Positions 12,708-26,000 of a stretch of DNA of 64,000 bases are shown here, in pieces. Position 1 is the stretch's first letter. Every line of letters begins with the position of its first letter. The stretch comes from Lineus longissimus. Taxonomy: Eukaryota > Nemertea > Pilidiophora > Heteronemertea > Lineidae. Where the stretch lies: NCBI RefSeq assembly GCF_910592395.1, contig NC_088314.1:21091070-21155069 (forward strand), in the 5' to 3' direction. The notes beneath the pieces are model-generated. The model was not told the DNA's origin and searched no databases. It saw only the letters and a list, made by a program, of their open reading frames with translations. The position numbers and the translations under genes were made by a program.

Positions 12708-15700
12708 TCAAAATTTCCCAATGATATGGATGATGCCATCCTGCAGCACTGACCTCACAACTTCCACATAATCTATCGCCCACTGATCATGGCCAAACCC
12801 ATCATGGACCGGCTGCCACCACCGGAACTGAACACCCCGAGCCATAGCTTCATGCGGGAGGTCATAGGAGACCTTCTGCGGCCGGATATACTGCATCGGG
12901 TCATGGGAGGCGAGTAGATGCCACGAGATGCCCTGAAATTAGAAAAGACAAGTCGAAGAGGCAGTTTTAAGAAGAAAATAGACTCAGTCTCCAGATGTCT
13001 CAACGAATCCCATCAGATGCTAAGGAGAGGTGCTTCTCAGACATTCTAGCTGTATCCCAAAACAATAATATCCATGAATAAAAGGTTCGGACTCTTAAAA
13101 CTGGGGATTTCCATCGTTTTTACACCGCTGTAGCAGCCTCGCGACGGGACCACGTGCAGATAAAATAGTTTCCATTTACCTTGTCAGTGGTATACTGCAG
13201 TAGTACCGCCTTGTTGGTCGTGTTTGTGTTCAAGTTCAGATGACAGGTGTCGCTCTGTTCCACACTTCCGACGCGTAAGACAAACATGATTTTTCTGGAA
13301 TGACATGTTAAACCTGATGATGCAGTGCCCTCAAACAGACACAGAAGAAAACACTCAACGAGTCCTCCATCTTTACAAGTGTCACATGACTAGTCATTGA
13401 TATGAATTAAAACAAGAGTGGCCGCTTCTCTGGCAAAACAATCAAGACGGCACTCATGATATCCAGATTCAAATCCTTGGAGCATCAGGGACGCCAATCT
13501 AATGGTGTCATTTCTAGGCCGAAGCATGTGATTGCTGCAATATACCTTCCCTTAACGGAGCGTTGTTATCGTGGACAAAATGTGAGATGAATTGCAATCC
13601 TAACATGCTGACTCCAGTGAATTGAACTACCGTATTCGCCTGTTAACTCACGTTGATTGTGAAGTATCGAGCTCTCTGGTCACGGCCTGCCTTGAACCAC
13701 ATCCATTGAAATATAGCGTCTTTCCGTGAGAGTGTGGCAACAGGATGCCACAGCCAATCCCAACACCTCCACCAATCACCGACTCCCAATACGCTGACGT
13801 CACTCCAGCCTCGAAACCCTCCAGCATGTTCGCTATTAGGGACATCAACATTGGCACACATGTGTCGCCTGGCAAGACATAAGAGTTATGAGAGGAAAGA
13901 GAATCCATGTTCATGGTGCCCTTATCTTAACGATGGACAGGAAAGTCAAAATAGTCTGCAGCGTGGAGCTAATACATTTCTCCAACAATTTGCCAATGCA
14001 TGCGGTGTAGGAAAAGAGTCTCCGATGATCGCATCTCGCACGTATCTTTTCAGGACCAACTTGACCAATCTAATTGAACACGATAACTCCGTCATCAAGT
14101 CGATATATTCCCAGTCACACCAGCTCCTGGCCTGGGATCTCATCTTGACCTTTACGACGCCACTGAGCCAAGCCATTAACACGGATCACACGAGAAGACT
14201 TGAAGCCGTCCTGCCCTTACCTACGTATCCGCGATCACACCTGCATGCTCCTTCCACACACTGGCCACGACCGTTACACTGCTGGGGGCAGCCCTCCCCC
14301 ACATAAATCTCATCTATCGACCACGACACAGTCTCGATATCATCGCGAGCTTGTCGCCAGCGGATACGAGCCGAACTGGAAGCATGAAACTGACATAATG
14401 AACCTTACCAGCGATGAAGTTCCTGATCGTTTCATGAGACTTGGAATGTCATGTAAAACTCAACTAGTTACAGTCACTGGCATCCATTCATGATAGATTG
14501 TGTTTTATGAAGTCACTCTCGTTTAAGCTGATTATCAACGTCTATTCTGCCAAATAGCAAAGGCATGTGTCTTTAGCAAGGGTTGTCCATAATCAATTTG
14601 TCAAAACACATTGAGCATTTCGTTCCTGTAATGATATTCCTTTTTGTTTGCGGGGGGGGGGGGGGGGTTAATCCTCGGATGAGGTGCTGTTGGGACTTTA
14701 CCTTGAAAATACCTGAGGAGGCACTACTACCGTGACTCTTCTCCACGTTCGATACCGATCCGCCGTGAAGACCGTACCACTGTGGTACATGTACGGCTGG
14801 CAGCTGAAATCGGATGACGTACCAGGAAGACAGACCTACAACAAAGGCTAGTTCGTTTAAGTTCAGTGACACCATAAGTAACGTTTTGAGAATAAGTTAC
14901 TTTTTTAGTAAGCATGTACATGTATTCTGTGTGTTTGTTTTATGACAGAGAAGGCTGTTTGATATCACACAGGTTTGTTGCACAACTCGCTTCAGTTTGA
15001 ATCCTCATTTCTCTCGGCAACTAGGACTCCAAGCTAAACATTGCAGTGATGCGGACCGCCGTCTAATGTCATACAGACATGCCACACAAGAAGATCCTTG
15101 TAACGCGTTTCATGATAAAGTACATACCGGTTTGACGAGTCGCCAGGTGTCATCCGATGGATGCCTCGAGTACTCCAGCCTCACATCGCCCCCTCGGTAG
15201 CACGCAGCAGAAGAATGAAGCTCCGTACATCCAATGCTAAGCTGAAAGGGACATGAGTTGTCAAACCACTGAGCTGAGAGCTGAGCGTCAACTGGGCCAT
15301 TATTCGTCAATCAATATCAGGGGATCAGTCATGTGAATGAAGAGGCCATAAAATGTTTTCGAAGCGGCCACTGTTGGGGGAACCAGGCTGGCCAAGAAAG
15401 GTCCTCATCTATCTCATAACGACTTCCGCCGACTGGGAGTGAACCCACGAGCTCGTATGTGACAGGAGCTGATCAGAGCAAGGCCAATGTTAGACGGTCG
15501 TTATGAGTAAATATACAATACCTTTGTTGATTTTGAAAAAGCGTTTGATAGCGTTGATCGACAAACGCTGTGGAAACTCCTTGAACATCATGTCATCCTG
15601 GGAAAGATCGTCAACCTAATTCGCAACCATGAATCTTCATCATGCCAAGTAATCCACAACGACTCCTTGAACAGATTCATTTGAGATTCGCAGTGTGGTA

Positions 15701-17082
15701 TGACAAGGTTGCCTTTTCTGTTCCTGCTGGCCATACACTGGGTGATGAACATAGCAACGGAGGAGAAAACCGATGGATCCAATGGAACATGTTGCAGCAA
15801 CTAGAGGACATCGGCGTCTCCTCCTTTCCCATGGGCACACTGCCATGCAAGACAAGGGCACTGCTCTGTAAAGGAGGTGGAGAGATCGGAACGTCTCGAA
15901 AACCAAGAACATGCGGATCAACTGGACCAACGAGGACCCTGTCACGTTCCGCCAAGAACACGTAGGAGAGGTGGATAAGTTTCCCTATCTAGGCCGCATC
16001 ATGACGAAGGATGGTTGCACAGACTAGGACATACAGACCAGAATTGGCAAAGCAACAGCATTGCACAAGATGTAGATGCCTGTGTGGAGGTCATTGAGTA
16101 TTGGCACCAACGCGAAGCTGAGCATTTTAGCTCCAACACAAGTCGGTTTTGCTGCATGGATGTGAGACCTGGAAGACCAAAAGGCAGGATCTTCAAGACT
16201 GCAGGCCATCGTCAACCGGTGCTTTAAGACACATCTAAAACATCAAATGGAAAGACAGAATCACCAACAGAGATTTGCGGGAGAGAGAAAATCAGGGGCA
16301 GATAGAACTGCAGGTTCTGTGGAGGAAGTGGACCTGGCACGGCCAAAACCTGAGAAAGCCCAGTAACGACATCACCCGGCATGTGCTCAAGTGGAACCCG
16401 CAAGGCAGACAGCGTGCAGGCAGGCCGAGGACCATATGGCGATGATCGACAGAACACAAGGCGAGGACGACAGGGATGAACTACATCCAAGTTAAAAGAA
16501 CTGCCTAGGACAGAAGGAAGTGGAAAAATCTTGATGGCGACCAATGCTCCGCTTGGAGTAACAAGGTTTAAGTCAAAGTAAGTCATTAGTAGATAACACG
16601 GTCACTTTTCTGACTGCGTGTAATTGAAGGTGCATCGAAAGTGTCTTATTCTAAAAAGTGTTGGGATTATGATATCTAACGATCTGTCAACTCTCCTACC
16701 TTAAATTGTATGATATGGCCATGTTGCACAATAAGAGGTCGTGTAGTGACCATCTTCGCGCCAGTCGTTTTCTCCCATACCATCGCCATTCCTGGACGGT
16801 TACACACAGCTCCCTCTACACGGCCATTCGGGAAGAACTCCAAATCTAAATGAGACTCTTCGGAGAAATCGTTATACAGGGTACTGGGGTTGATTTCCTG
16901 GCCTCCTATGATGACGTCATCGATAGCCCACGTGACCGGAAGTTGACTGTCAGATTGGACAGCCTGCCACCACCGGAATGAGGTTGAGTGGGTCCTAGCA
17001 CTTGGTGGCAGCACGATGTAGTCTCTCCTGGAGACACCATAGCCGCTTGGCTCCAAGATGTGAATTGTCCTCCATGAGATGC
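12708..17082 (-). CDS. RELN: Reelin repeat 8 and C-terminus: exons 50-56
   Basis: Exons are 16700-17082, 15128-15241, 14702-14835, 14221-14375, 13652-13868, 13180-13294 and 12708-12932 (stop TGA at 12710-12708), about residues 2924-3371. Exon 50 holds [10 protein letters not shown] and [10 protein letters not shown]. Exon 53 has [10 protein letters not shown] and [11 protein letters not shown]. Exon 54 has the conserved [17 protein letters not shown]. Exon 56 ends [13 protein letters not shown] followed by a short tail of about 15 residues. Vertebrate reelin instead continues into a basic Arg-rich tail from a further exon. A possible donor AG/GTCAGT lies just after VEVV, at 12754/12753, so an alternative ending cannot be excluded. 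Confidence 0.92.
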
Positions 17083-20000
17083 CTGAAGATTTAATGACCA
17101 ATGTTTCTACACTATTTACCAGACGATTCTCACCATCACCGGCTCAAACCCAACTTAGCCATTGAGTACTGCTCATTTTCCTATGGCTTCTCATGGTTAT
17201 ATTGTTGTATACGCATATTGTTGTTTGTTTAATCGGCTTTCAATACAAAGCAAACCAAAGAACACAACATTTCTCAAGTTGCGGCTTGTTAATGCTCGCT
17301 GCACCTCCCGAGCTCAACCACTCAGAATGAGAGCCAATGTTGTTAATGGTCATCTATCATAAACCTCCATTACCTCCATTCGTTGAATACTGGAAGACAA
17401 CACTGTCTTCGGATGAGGTAGGTGGGCTGCATCCGGCTGCCTGGCTGTTACCACCAATCTGAGCGATATATTGGACGTACCTGAAATGATAATGAATTTT
17501 CGTCAGCTCGTATTCTACAGTCCTTTAAAGCAATTTGAAGATAATATGACCAAGTTGACAGCACTTAGATTCTCAGACTAAGTGTCACATAAAGCCTGGT
17601 CGCCCCTAAAATTCCCATTACCAGCCAGCTGGCTTTTTGTCCGTAATGCTAACTGTCGGAGTTCTGGTCATTGGTACTTGTGGTTGCTGCCTTAGACTTA
17701 CCGACCATTTCTAAGATCCAAGGTCCGTGACTGCACCAGTCTTATCCCAGCGCCGCTGAACACGAGTGAGGGAGAAGTCAAGCCAGGCCCACAAGGCACT
17801 CCCACATCGCCCCCTTGAACTAACAGCCACGAGTCTCTGTCTAATAGCCCGGAATGGAAATCTTCCAAAATAGTCTCCTTGGTTGAAAAAAAGAATATTT
17901 TGTTCGGAACGCTGAGTGGATTATTCGATTTATCCACCTCAAACCAGTACATTTGTATTTGCTAATATCATGTCAAAGTGATCTGTTTTAATTTGAATAC
18001 CTGTACGAACAGTCAGATTGGTTAGTTCGTCGAGTATACGATGTGACAAGTTAATGCCTTTTATGTACTGATATATTTGCCCTGCCATTTCCAAAACAAT
18101 TACGAAGTGTACTTTATAGAATATAAAATGGAATAAATCTAAAATTACTTGTCTATTTTACCACGACAGGTTGCAATGACTGTTAAGAAAGCGGGATTGG
18201 TCGATTTTACCTTTCGACCTGAAGATAACCTGCAGTCTTCACCCACAAACCCGTCTTCGCACACACACGATGGAAAGTCACATCGGCCTTGCCCACTGCA
18301 GTAGGAGGAGCAAGCTCGGCCGACATACACATCATCAATGGCCCATGACTGCTGCTGCTCTGAGGATCCATGGAGAAGATCCACTTGCTTCCAACGGAAT
18401 CGGGTGTTACTTGAACAAAAGAAGAACAAATGTTTGTCAACTACATATTTAGGCATGGTTCCTCCAAAGAATTCCCGTCGTGTTTCTGTTCGAAGAACCG
18501 CTTTAGGCAAAGAAACCTCCTCCACACTGGCTTTCTTGATTCGAACCCAGCCTGCCAAAGAGAGAAGACCAACCTGTTCGACACCAAACTTGTGCATGTC
18601 AGAAAGACACAAGCCCAACATCAACTCAAATCCTCGTTCAACAGTAAATGCTTAATCTCTCGCAAACTTACTCACCTAGATCTTACACGACCCTCAAGAG
18701 CAAACGTATATAACTTCCATCCTTTGTGGTTGAAGAACACACTAGGTGGCGCCTCCTGTCCAGCACAGACTCCGCTAGAGCCAGAACATCCGCGAACAAG
18801 GTAACTCCACGTCAAACCAAAATCTGTCGAATACTCCAAAACAATTGGTGATATACTTCTATTCCAAGGAGCATTACAACCAACACTTAGATTAAACTGC
18901 AGCATATAACCGTCTTCTATTTTAACATCGTTTGTAACCAGTGAAGCGTTTTCTCTTTTTGCCGGCGTGGCTGTTAGGGCTTCATCAGATCCACAAAATG
19001 GCCCTAAATTTGCATTGTCCATCTGCAGCCAATCAGCATCACCAGTGGAGAAGTCAGAGGTCAAGCTCGTCTTTAGTTGCTGATGGCCTCCTATAAATAT
19101 GTTGTCAATCGCCCAGTCTGCTCCAGATGGCCCGGTATTCCTCGGCTGCCACCACCGCACCACAGTGCCCAGCATCCTGGCATTACCTGGCAGCTTCAGC
19201 GAGACAAAGCTGACAGATGGAACAGAAAATCATTTAGAATACTTTATAGGTAGCCTGCAGTTTATACGCGATTGCTAGATGAAAAGAAAACGACAACATC
19301 AATTCGGTTGTCAGAATAATGTTGAACTATTTGCTGAAGTGGTGCTGCACTAGATATGCCACCAGCAGTGATGTAGTCCACCAGGACCCGTGGTCCCACT
19401 CAGTGGGTAGAGACAGAGAGCCCGGCCTGATACTTGTACTGTTTATCTTGGGTTCCTGTACTGAGTGTGGTAGAGTTCGGTCAAGAGATGCCAGTGTATG
19501 CCACCATCAGTGCTATAGTCCCCGTGGTCTCGCTCAGTGAGAAGAGACAGACGGATCGGACGACTGATTCTTGAATTGCTTACCTTGGGTTCCTGTACTG
19601 AGTGTGGTAGAGTTCAGTGAGGAGATGCCAGTGTGTGCCACCATCAGTGCTGTAGTCGACCAGGACCCCATGGTCTCGCTCAGTGGGAAGAGACAGACAG
19701 CCAAGTCTGAAGTGGAACTCAAGGAATGTGGCCGAGGTCAGATTGAGGTCTCTCGTGACCAGTTGGCGCGAACAACCCTGAAATTCGTAGAGAGACGAAT
19801 ATTCCAGCAGAAACTGCAAGCTTAGAGTAGAGATCGCCTGTTAAAAACTAGTCAGTGTGCTCACGTCTAAAAGATCTGCTAAAAACAGTAGATGACTCCA
19901 CTTTGTCTTCCATTAACTTTAAAGCCTAGCACTGAAACCAAAGTAATGCTTATCGTGTACGAACCCCAGTGAAATGCATAGCTGTTCCTGATGCCAGATG

Positions 20001-23000
20001 GCCACATTTGTGAGATGGTTGACCACCAACTGCCTTCATCCAATCAGTTCCAAGCTGGTTATCATTGAAGTGTTCTCTGAGAAAGGTTGGCAACGGGGTC
20101 TTTCTGAGTTGACAGGAGATGCCATGCCAGCTGCCATAACATCTGAAACAGAGAGGAAGCGTGACTATATGAAACAGGCAGTATCTGCATAGGAAGAAAT
20201 GTCCTGTTACGTTGGCTTGCAGGGCAGGTTCTTGAACCATGGTAGGCATACGGACACTCGTTACCAATGTATGCATTCCTTCTGGCCCACTGGATACCCC
20301 ATACTGGACCTACCTGCAGTGACCAGCACAGCTCCTTCCCCTGCCAAGGCAGGCATACGGACACTCGTTACCAATGTATGCATTCCTTCTGGCCCACTGG
20401 ATACCCCATACTGGACCTACCTGCAGTGACCAGCACAGCTCCTTCCCCTGCCAAGGCAGGCATACGGACACGTGTTACCAATGTATGCATTCCTTTTGGC
20501 CATCTGGATACCCCATACTGGGCCTACCTGCAGTGACCAGCACAGCTCCTTCCCCTGCCAAGGCAGGCATACGGACACTCGTTACCAATGTATGCATTCC
20601 TTCTGGCCCACTGGATACCCCATACTGGACCTACCTGCAGTGACCAGCACAGCTCCTTCCCCTGCCAAGGCAGGCATACGGACACTCGTTACCAATGTAT
20701 GCATTCCTTCTGGCCCACTGGATACCCCATACTGGACCTACCTGCAGTGACCAGCACAGCTCCTTCCCCTACCAAGGCAGGCATACGGACACTCGATACC
20801 GATGTATACACCCTTATAGCCAACTGGATACCCCACTTTATCCCGGTACTGTACCTACCTGCAGTGACCAGCACGGCACCTTCCCCTACCAAGGCAGGCA
20901 TACGGACATTCGTTACCGATGTACACATTCCTTATGGCCCACGTATCAGCAGTTTTAAAACCACCAGGCTGCATCCAGCGGAAGCGTGTTGCTTTTGACC
21001 TAAAGGTAGTACACAGAACACAATCAAGACATTGGTATAAGATGTCTAAATAAGCTCACTGAGCTGAGGTTGTTAGTGAACGCAACGTCACTCAAACTCT
21101 GTGTCTCGACTCATTCTCCTCATATTAACTAATGCCGATTCGACCAAGCAAGACCGAGCTCGAGCACAGGTCGTCAACAATCTTACCACAACTCTGTCTG
21201 CTCTAGGAGATTCTTGTTTCCTTCGATAGGAGGAATTCCTTGCTTAATTTTGCAGCTTTTGACTGGTTTCAGTTGTACAGAGGCTACTGTTTGAATGAAG
21301 CTAGTTGTGATTTGCAATACAATGTTTTAACTTGCACTTAAACTTAAGCTGACCCGGTGGTTTGAGGGAGAGGTATCACTACCCTGTTCCATCCAGTGTA
21401 GACATCTGAGTTGAACACACTGCCATGATAGAAGGTTGTGCAATTGGTCTTGGAGGGGAAACAGTCAGTAAGAACGGGCCGCCAGGTCTTCCCCATGTCC
21501 ATGGAGAAGTCGAGATGCACAGCTGTAACAAGTGAGGATAGACTACAAACAAACGATACTGCAATATCCATAGTTTCCTCAATGTTTAACTAATATGAAC
21601 TTAATCCTTTGTATTTGTGGTATGCAGCATGTTTTTAGGCGTAATGGTTAACGTGGTCGCCTTCCACTCTGTTATGCAGGCAAGACCGTATCACAAGGTC
21701 GAACATCCCCACATGTACTTCATCTGCTTATGAGGTTATCCTCGATTATCTTCTCTTTAGCCCATCACATCCACAGCCCATCACACTCAGACTTGGAGGA
21801 ATTCATGCGAATTCCAGGTGTGAACAAATGTTTTTGAACAAGTGGTTTAGGTTAACTTCACCATTGACAACTAAAAGCTCTTTCTGCACCAATGACGAAT
21901 ATTGAGTAGTCATTCGAACTTACCAAAACACGTGTCCCCTCCCTCTTCACACCCGAGGCTGATCTCTGCATATACGTATGTACTCTCCGTCACCAACAGG
22001 TCAGTGGTCACTGCATACCTCATGCGGCCTGCTTCTGCAAACAAGATTAACATCAGATTTTATCAGACAGGGAAAGAAGAGTTGTTATTGGGAACGTTAG
22101 TAGTTGGCAAAACGATTCACGAAGCACCGTATGCTATCTTGAGGACATTACACATTTGAATTGAACGATATCAATCCAAAGGAGGATGTACGGCCAAAAC
22201 CACCCCAAAAACTGGCTAAATTTTGAGTACTAACCAAAGAAATGCATGGCTTTTTGGGCGGACCCGCATACCACTTCCTTCTTGCTCCCCGGTACCATCA
22301 GCCAGTAGAAGTCAGACTCTGGTGAATCCTCGTCGTTGAGGACGTCGATTCCCCTCGTATCACCGCCAATGTACACCTATAATCAAAATAACTCGTATCT
22401 TCTAGTAAATACTGTTAACAGAATAAAGTAATTTGATTCTAATGCAACACATGAGATAATATCCAAATGCCTTAATGGAGATTTAGCCTTAGGGCTCCCA
22501 TATATGAGGAGGGTTCTTTCTCTAAGAATGAGACAAAATGACATGTACAGTCACTGAGTCTACGGCCACTTCCTACCTGGTCAATGGCCCAATCTCTTGT
22601 AAACACGCCAGCAGCAGAGGGCTGATACCATCTCACTCGAGTTGCGTTACCCCTGCCGCCATCGGGAAATTCAATGGATACGTACTGGACATCGGTCACT
22701 TTGAAGGTGAATGTCTCTAAAGTTTGCCAAGTGATGCCACCATTGGTTGATAACTGCAGTAGGACAGGGGGTTCGTGGAGAGACAGCAAGGACGGTCTGC
22801 AACCAAGTCTCAGGTAGAACTGGATGAACCTGTTTAGAATAGAATTTTAATCAAAAGAAACGGGTGAACAAGAGAGGAGGTTGAGGATGAGCTATATGGA
22901 CTATAGTTTATTACATGCGATGACCTACCTCGCTGATGTAAGATCCAGATCCCTAGTGGTGAGAACTCGGTCACCATTTCCATGGAAGTATACGCTGGAG

Positions 23001-26000
23001 CCTGTGAAGAGATCACCACAGTAGCCCGACACCTCCCCAGTGTGGACCAACCACTTAGCGGTGTCTACGCCTATTCCTGAAAAAGTTTATGTAAATGATG
23101 ATTTTTGAGGGGTGCCTGTAGATTTATCATGCAATGATGGTAAATATACCTCGTCCAGATCATGTACTCTTCTGTGCCGACCACTTGGTTTGAAGATCGC
23201 GATAGAAAGTATAGTGATATGCCACTTCGTTCATGTTCTTGATATACATGTGAACTATTCAACTTTCCGAAAGTGAAAACATTAGGCAATATAACTGCCA
23301 TGTCGAAGATAATGTTCGAATGAATGGCTTGCCTACCTTCAAAGTCATCTTTAAGGTAACGAGGCAAGAGTAGACTAGGTCTACAAGTAGGTCCCTCCTG
23401 AAAGAACTCATCGCACTGGCAGAACAGCCCGTTTATACACGACCCATGACCGGAGCAGTGATGGTCGCACTTCATCCCGATGTAGACATTATCTATGGAC
23501 CAGGACGGAGCAGGGTTTCGCGGAGATGTGAAGTCGCCTTGGTACCAGCGGAAACGAGCTGTCCTGCGAGGAAAGAGAGTCTATTAGACTACCCACTTAG
23601 ATAAGTCCCTCCTCGACTGATTCCACGACAGGCAGAAACATTCCAATTTCTGAAGTTAGTTTTGAGTCTGTTGACTTGTATGTTCCGAAGATTATTCAAT
23701 GTACATGTAATTCCAAACTTCTCAGAAATGATTTTCAAGTGCCAGTCTTTTCTTATGTCCGATTACCTTTCAGACATATCTTTTAACAACGACGGTGTAG
23801 AGGTGTTAGCTCATGTATGCACACCACTAAAATGCTTGGGAATGATTTATGGTACTGACTTACCCACAATGTTTGATACCAGTCAACGGAACTGTTACTC
23901 GCTTCCAATAAGCCGTTGTTCCACTGTAGTAAATAGTCGGATCATACATGTTGTCGTCACATGATCCTGGCGCATGCGTACAGGGGGCTATGATGAGGTT
24001 CCACGTGACACCATGATCTGTTGAGTACTCCAGGCTAACCGGGTAGAGCGAGGTTGGTTTGGTGTTGCAACCAATGTTTAGCTGAAAAGAAAGCACTTTC
24101 CAATAGATGCTTCTCAATCCCGAAATTCTTTTAAGTAGTCGAATTGCCAAAATATGAAGGTATTGGGATTTCCTCCAAAGCAGTGTTTGCGGGTCAGATA
24201 CATAACTAGCGCATGCAGAAGCCTTATAAACTTACCTCAAACTGTATGACTGTCTTGTCCATGAGGTCGATGTCTTGAGTCATGATGGAATGCTCACCAA
24301 TCTCAGACTGGTAGAACACCATGGACGAGGAGCCAGTCATTACTGAACCAGGTCTGAAAAAGAAGATTGAAGAAGATTACAGCCGTGAGGCCTTGCTTTA
24401 CGGAGGTAACCATCTATATTACCGAACCATGCTGAAGTCAATAAAGAGATCAATGTCACTTTATCGCTTTATTTTTGTCATGTTTGGCCTTTCAGAATCA
24501 GCAGTATGCTGGTGGATGAGCTTGGACACGGCGAAGATAACGAGTTGAGCCTTTGACCTGCACAACTCTGGCAAACTTCATGCAGCCATGGCCCCAATAT
24601 CATCAGTCCCTTTTTTTTTTGACTTTGAAAACTTTTCAAAGTTTTGAACTGACTGACCCCTGAAAGAATTTAAGTAGAAGTACAAAGTTTTTTTTCAATT
24701 TTTTTTTCTCGCTGAAAATGAACCAACATCACCAATATCATCAGTCCCAAAACTCTATGCTTGCATACCTCATTTTTTCGTCACAGAAGCTCCCTATCGA
24801 CCCTCCTGGCCAGAACAGCCAGTGGTCAGAGTTTGGCTCGCCATCAAATGTATCATAAACTACACTAGGGTTCATCGTCTCTGAGCCTCCTATAAAGAGG
24901 TTGTCTAGAGACCACGCAGTGACGAGTTGCCCTTCCGTCTTGGGCTGCCAAAACTTGAACCTGGTCGAGTTATGTTTCGCAGTTGGTGGCAGTGGAATGC
25001 TGTAGAACCTGGAAATGTATGGTTAACCAAGTTAAGGAGGATTGTCACCTCACATTACGAAATCGTGGAGGTAAGACTGAGTAGAGGTATGGTGGAGATG
25101 ATGATTGTGCAGGAGTAAGGCAAATTGTAATAAACCCAGAATTGGTTCTATTAGATATGGAGCGTTTGGTATCTGAAATCGTTACCATTAGGGACGGGAA
25201 ATACTATACTTTGGTAGTATATGATCTCAAACGAAACGCAGAGACTGAACTTTTGGCATTAATTCCCCTGTTCATGATTTGGCCAGTAAACCTTCGGAGT
25301 AAGCGCTCTTTTTGAGACCAGTAGACCAGTCGTCGAGAAAGTCAGTCTATCTTACCCCTTGTTGGCTCTGGCCTGGTCATTATAATAGATGTCAGACAGC
25401 GTCCCCCAAGAGATGCCACCATTGTTAGAATACTGCAGTAGCACCATGTTCTCTTCCGGCAATGACGTCCCTTCCTCGTTGCAGCCAAATCGAAAGTTGA
25501 ACTGAGCATGTAAGGCTTTACTGGTGTCAATGTCTTTGCTGATGAGCATACGGAGTCCACTCTAAAACGAGAATGAGGTCAGCTGAAGCAACATGCTCAC
25601 AAAAAAACCAGGTGGCTCAACACTTTGGTGAAGAACGAATGAGACACCAGGCAACTAACACGCGGCTGCATGATTCAGTTTTCATACATTGGGTTTTAAA
25701 GTTTGTTCCTCAGCTGGCTAAGACACTGTCCTACGACAGTAAAGCTAGTAACGCTTTCGAGATGATGTCTATTATCTTTTAGCTCAATACAGGATACTGT
25801 CCTGCCACAGATTTCTTTGTAATATGTACTTGCTGTCATCACAAAATGGCCGCGACACAAGAAGGAACACGGTGATACACTATCAGTTCACTGACTTTGT
25901 GTCTAAGTTTCAGTTGTACAGGGCCATATTTTCCAACAACCAGTACTAAGACTCACGATAATTTCGATCAAAGCGGTTAGGACATACCTTGTGGAATGTC

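Noticed and set aside
13734-14306. A 190-codon plus-strand open frame
   Set aside because: It is antisense to reelin exons 53-54 and the intron between them; no independent support.
20222-20860. Six additional coding EGF exons of reelin
   Set aside because: Units lack an acceptor and pyrimidine tract, the internal intron would be only about 30 nt, and the protein is complete without them.
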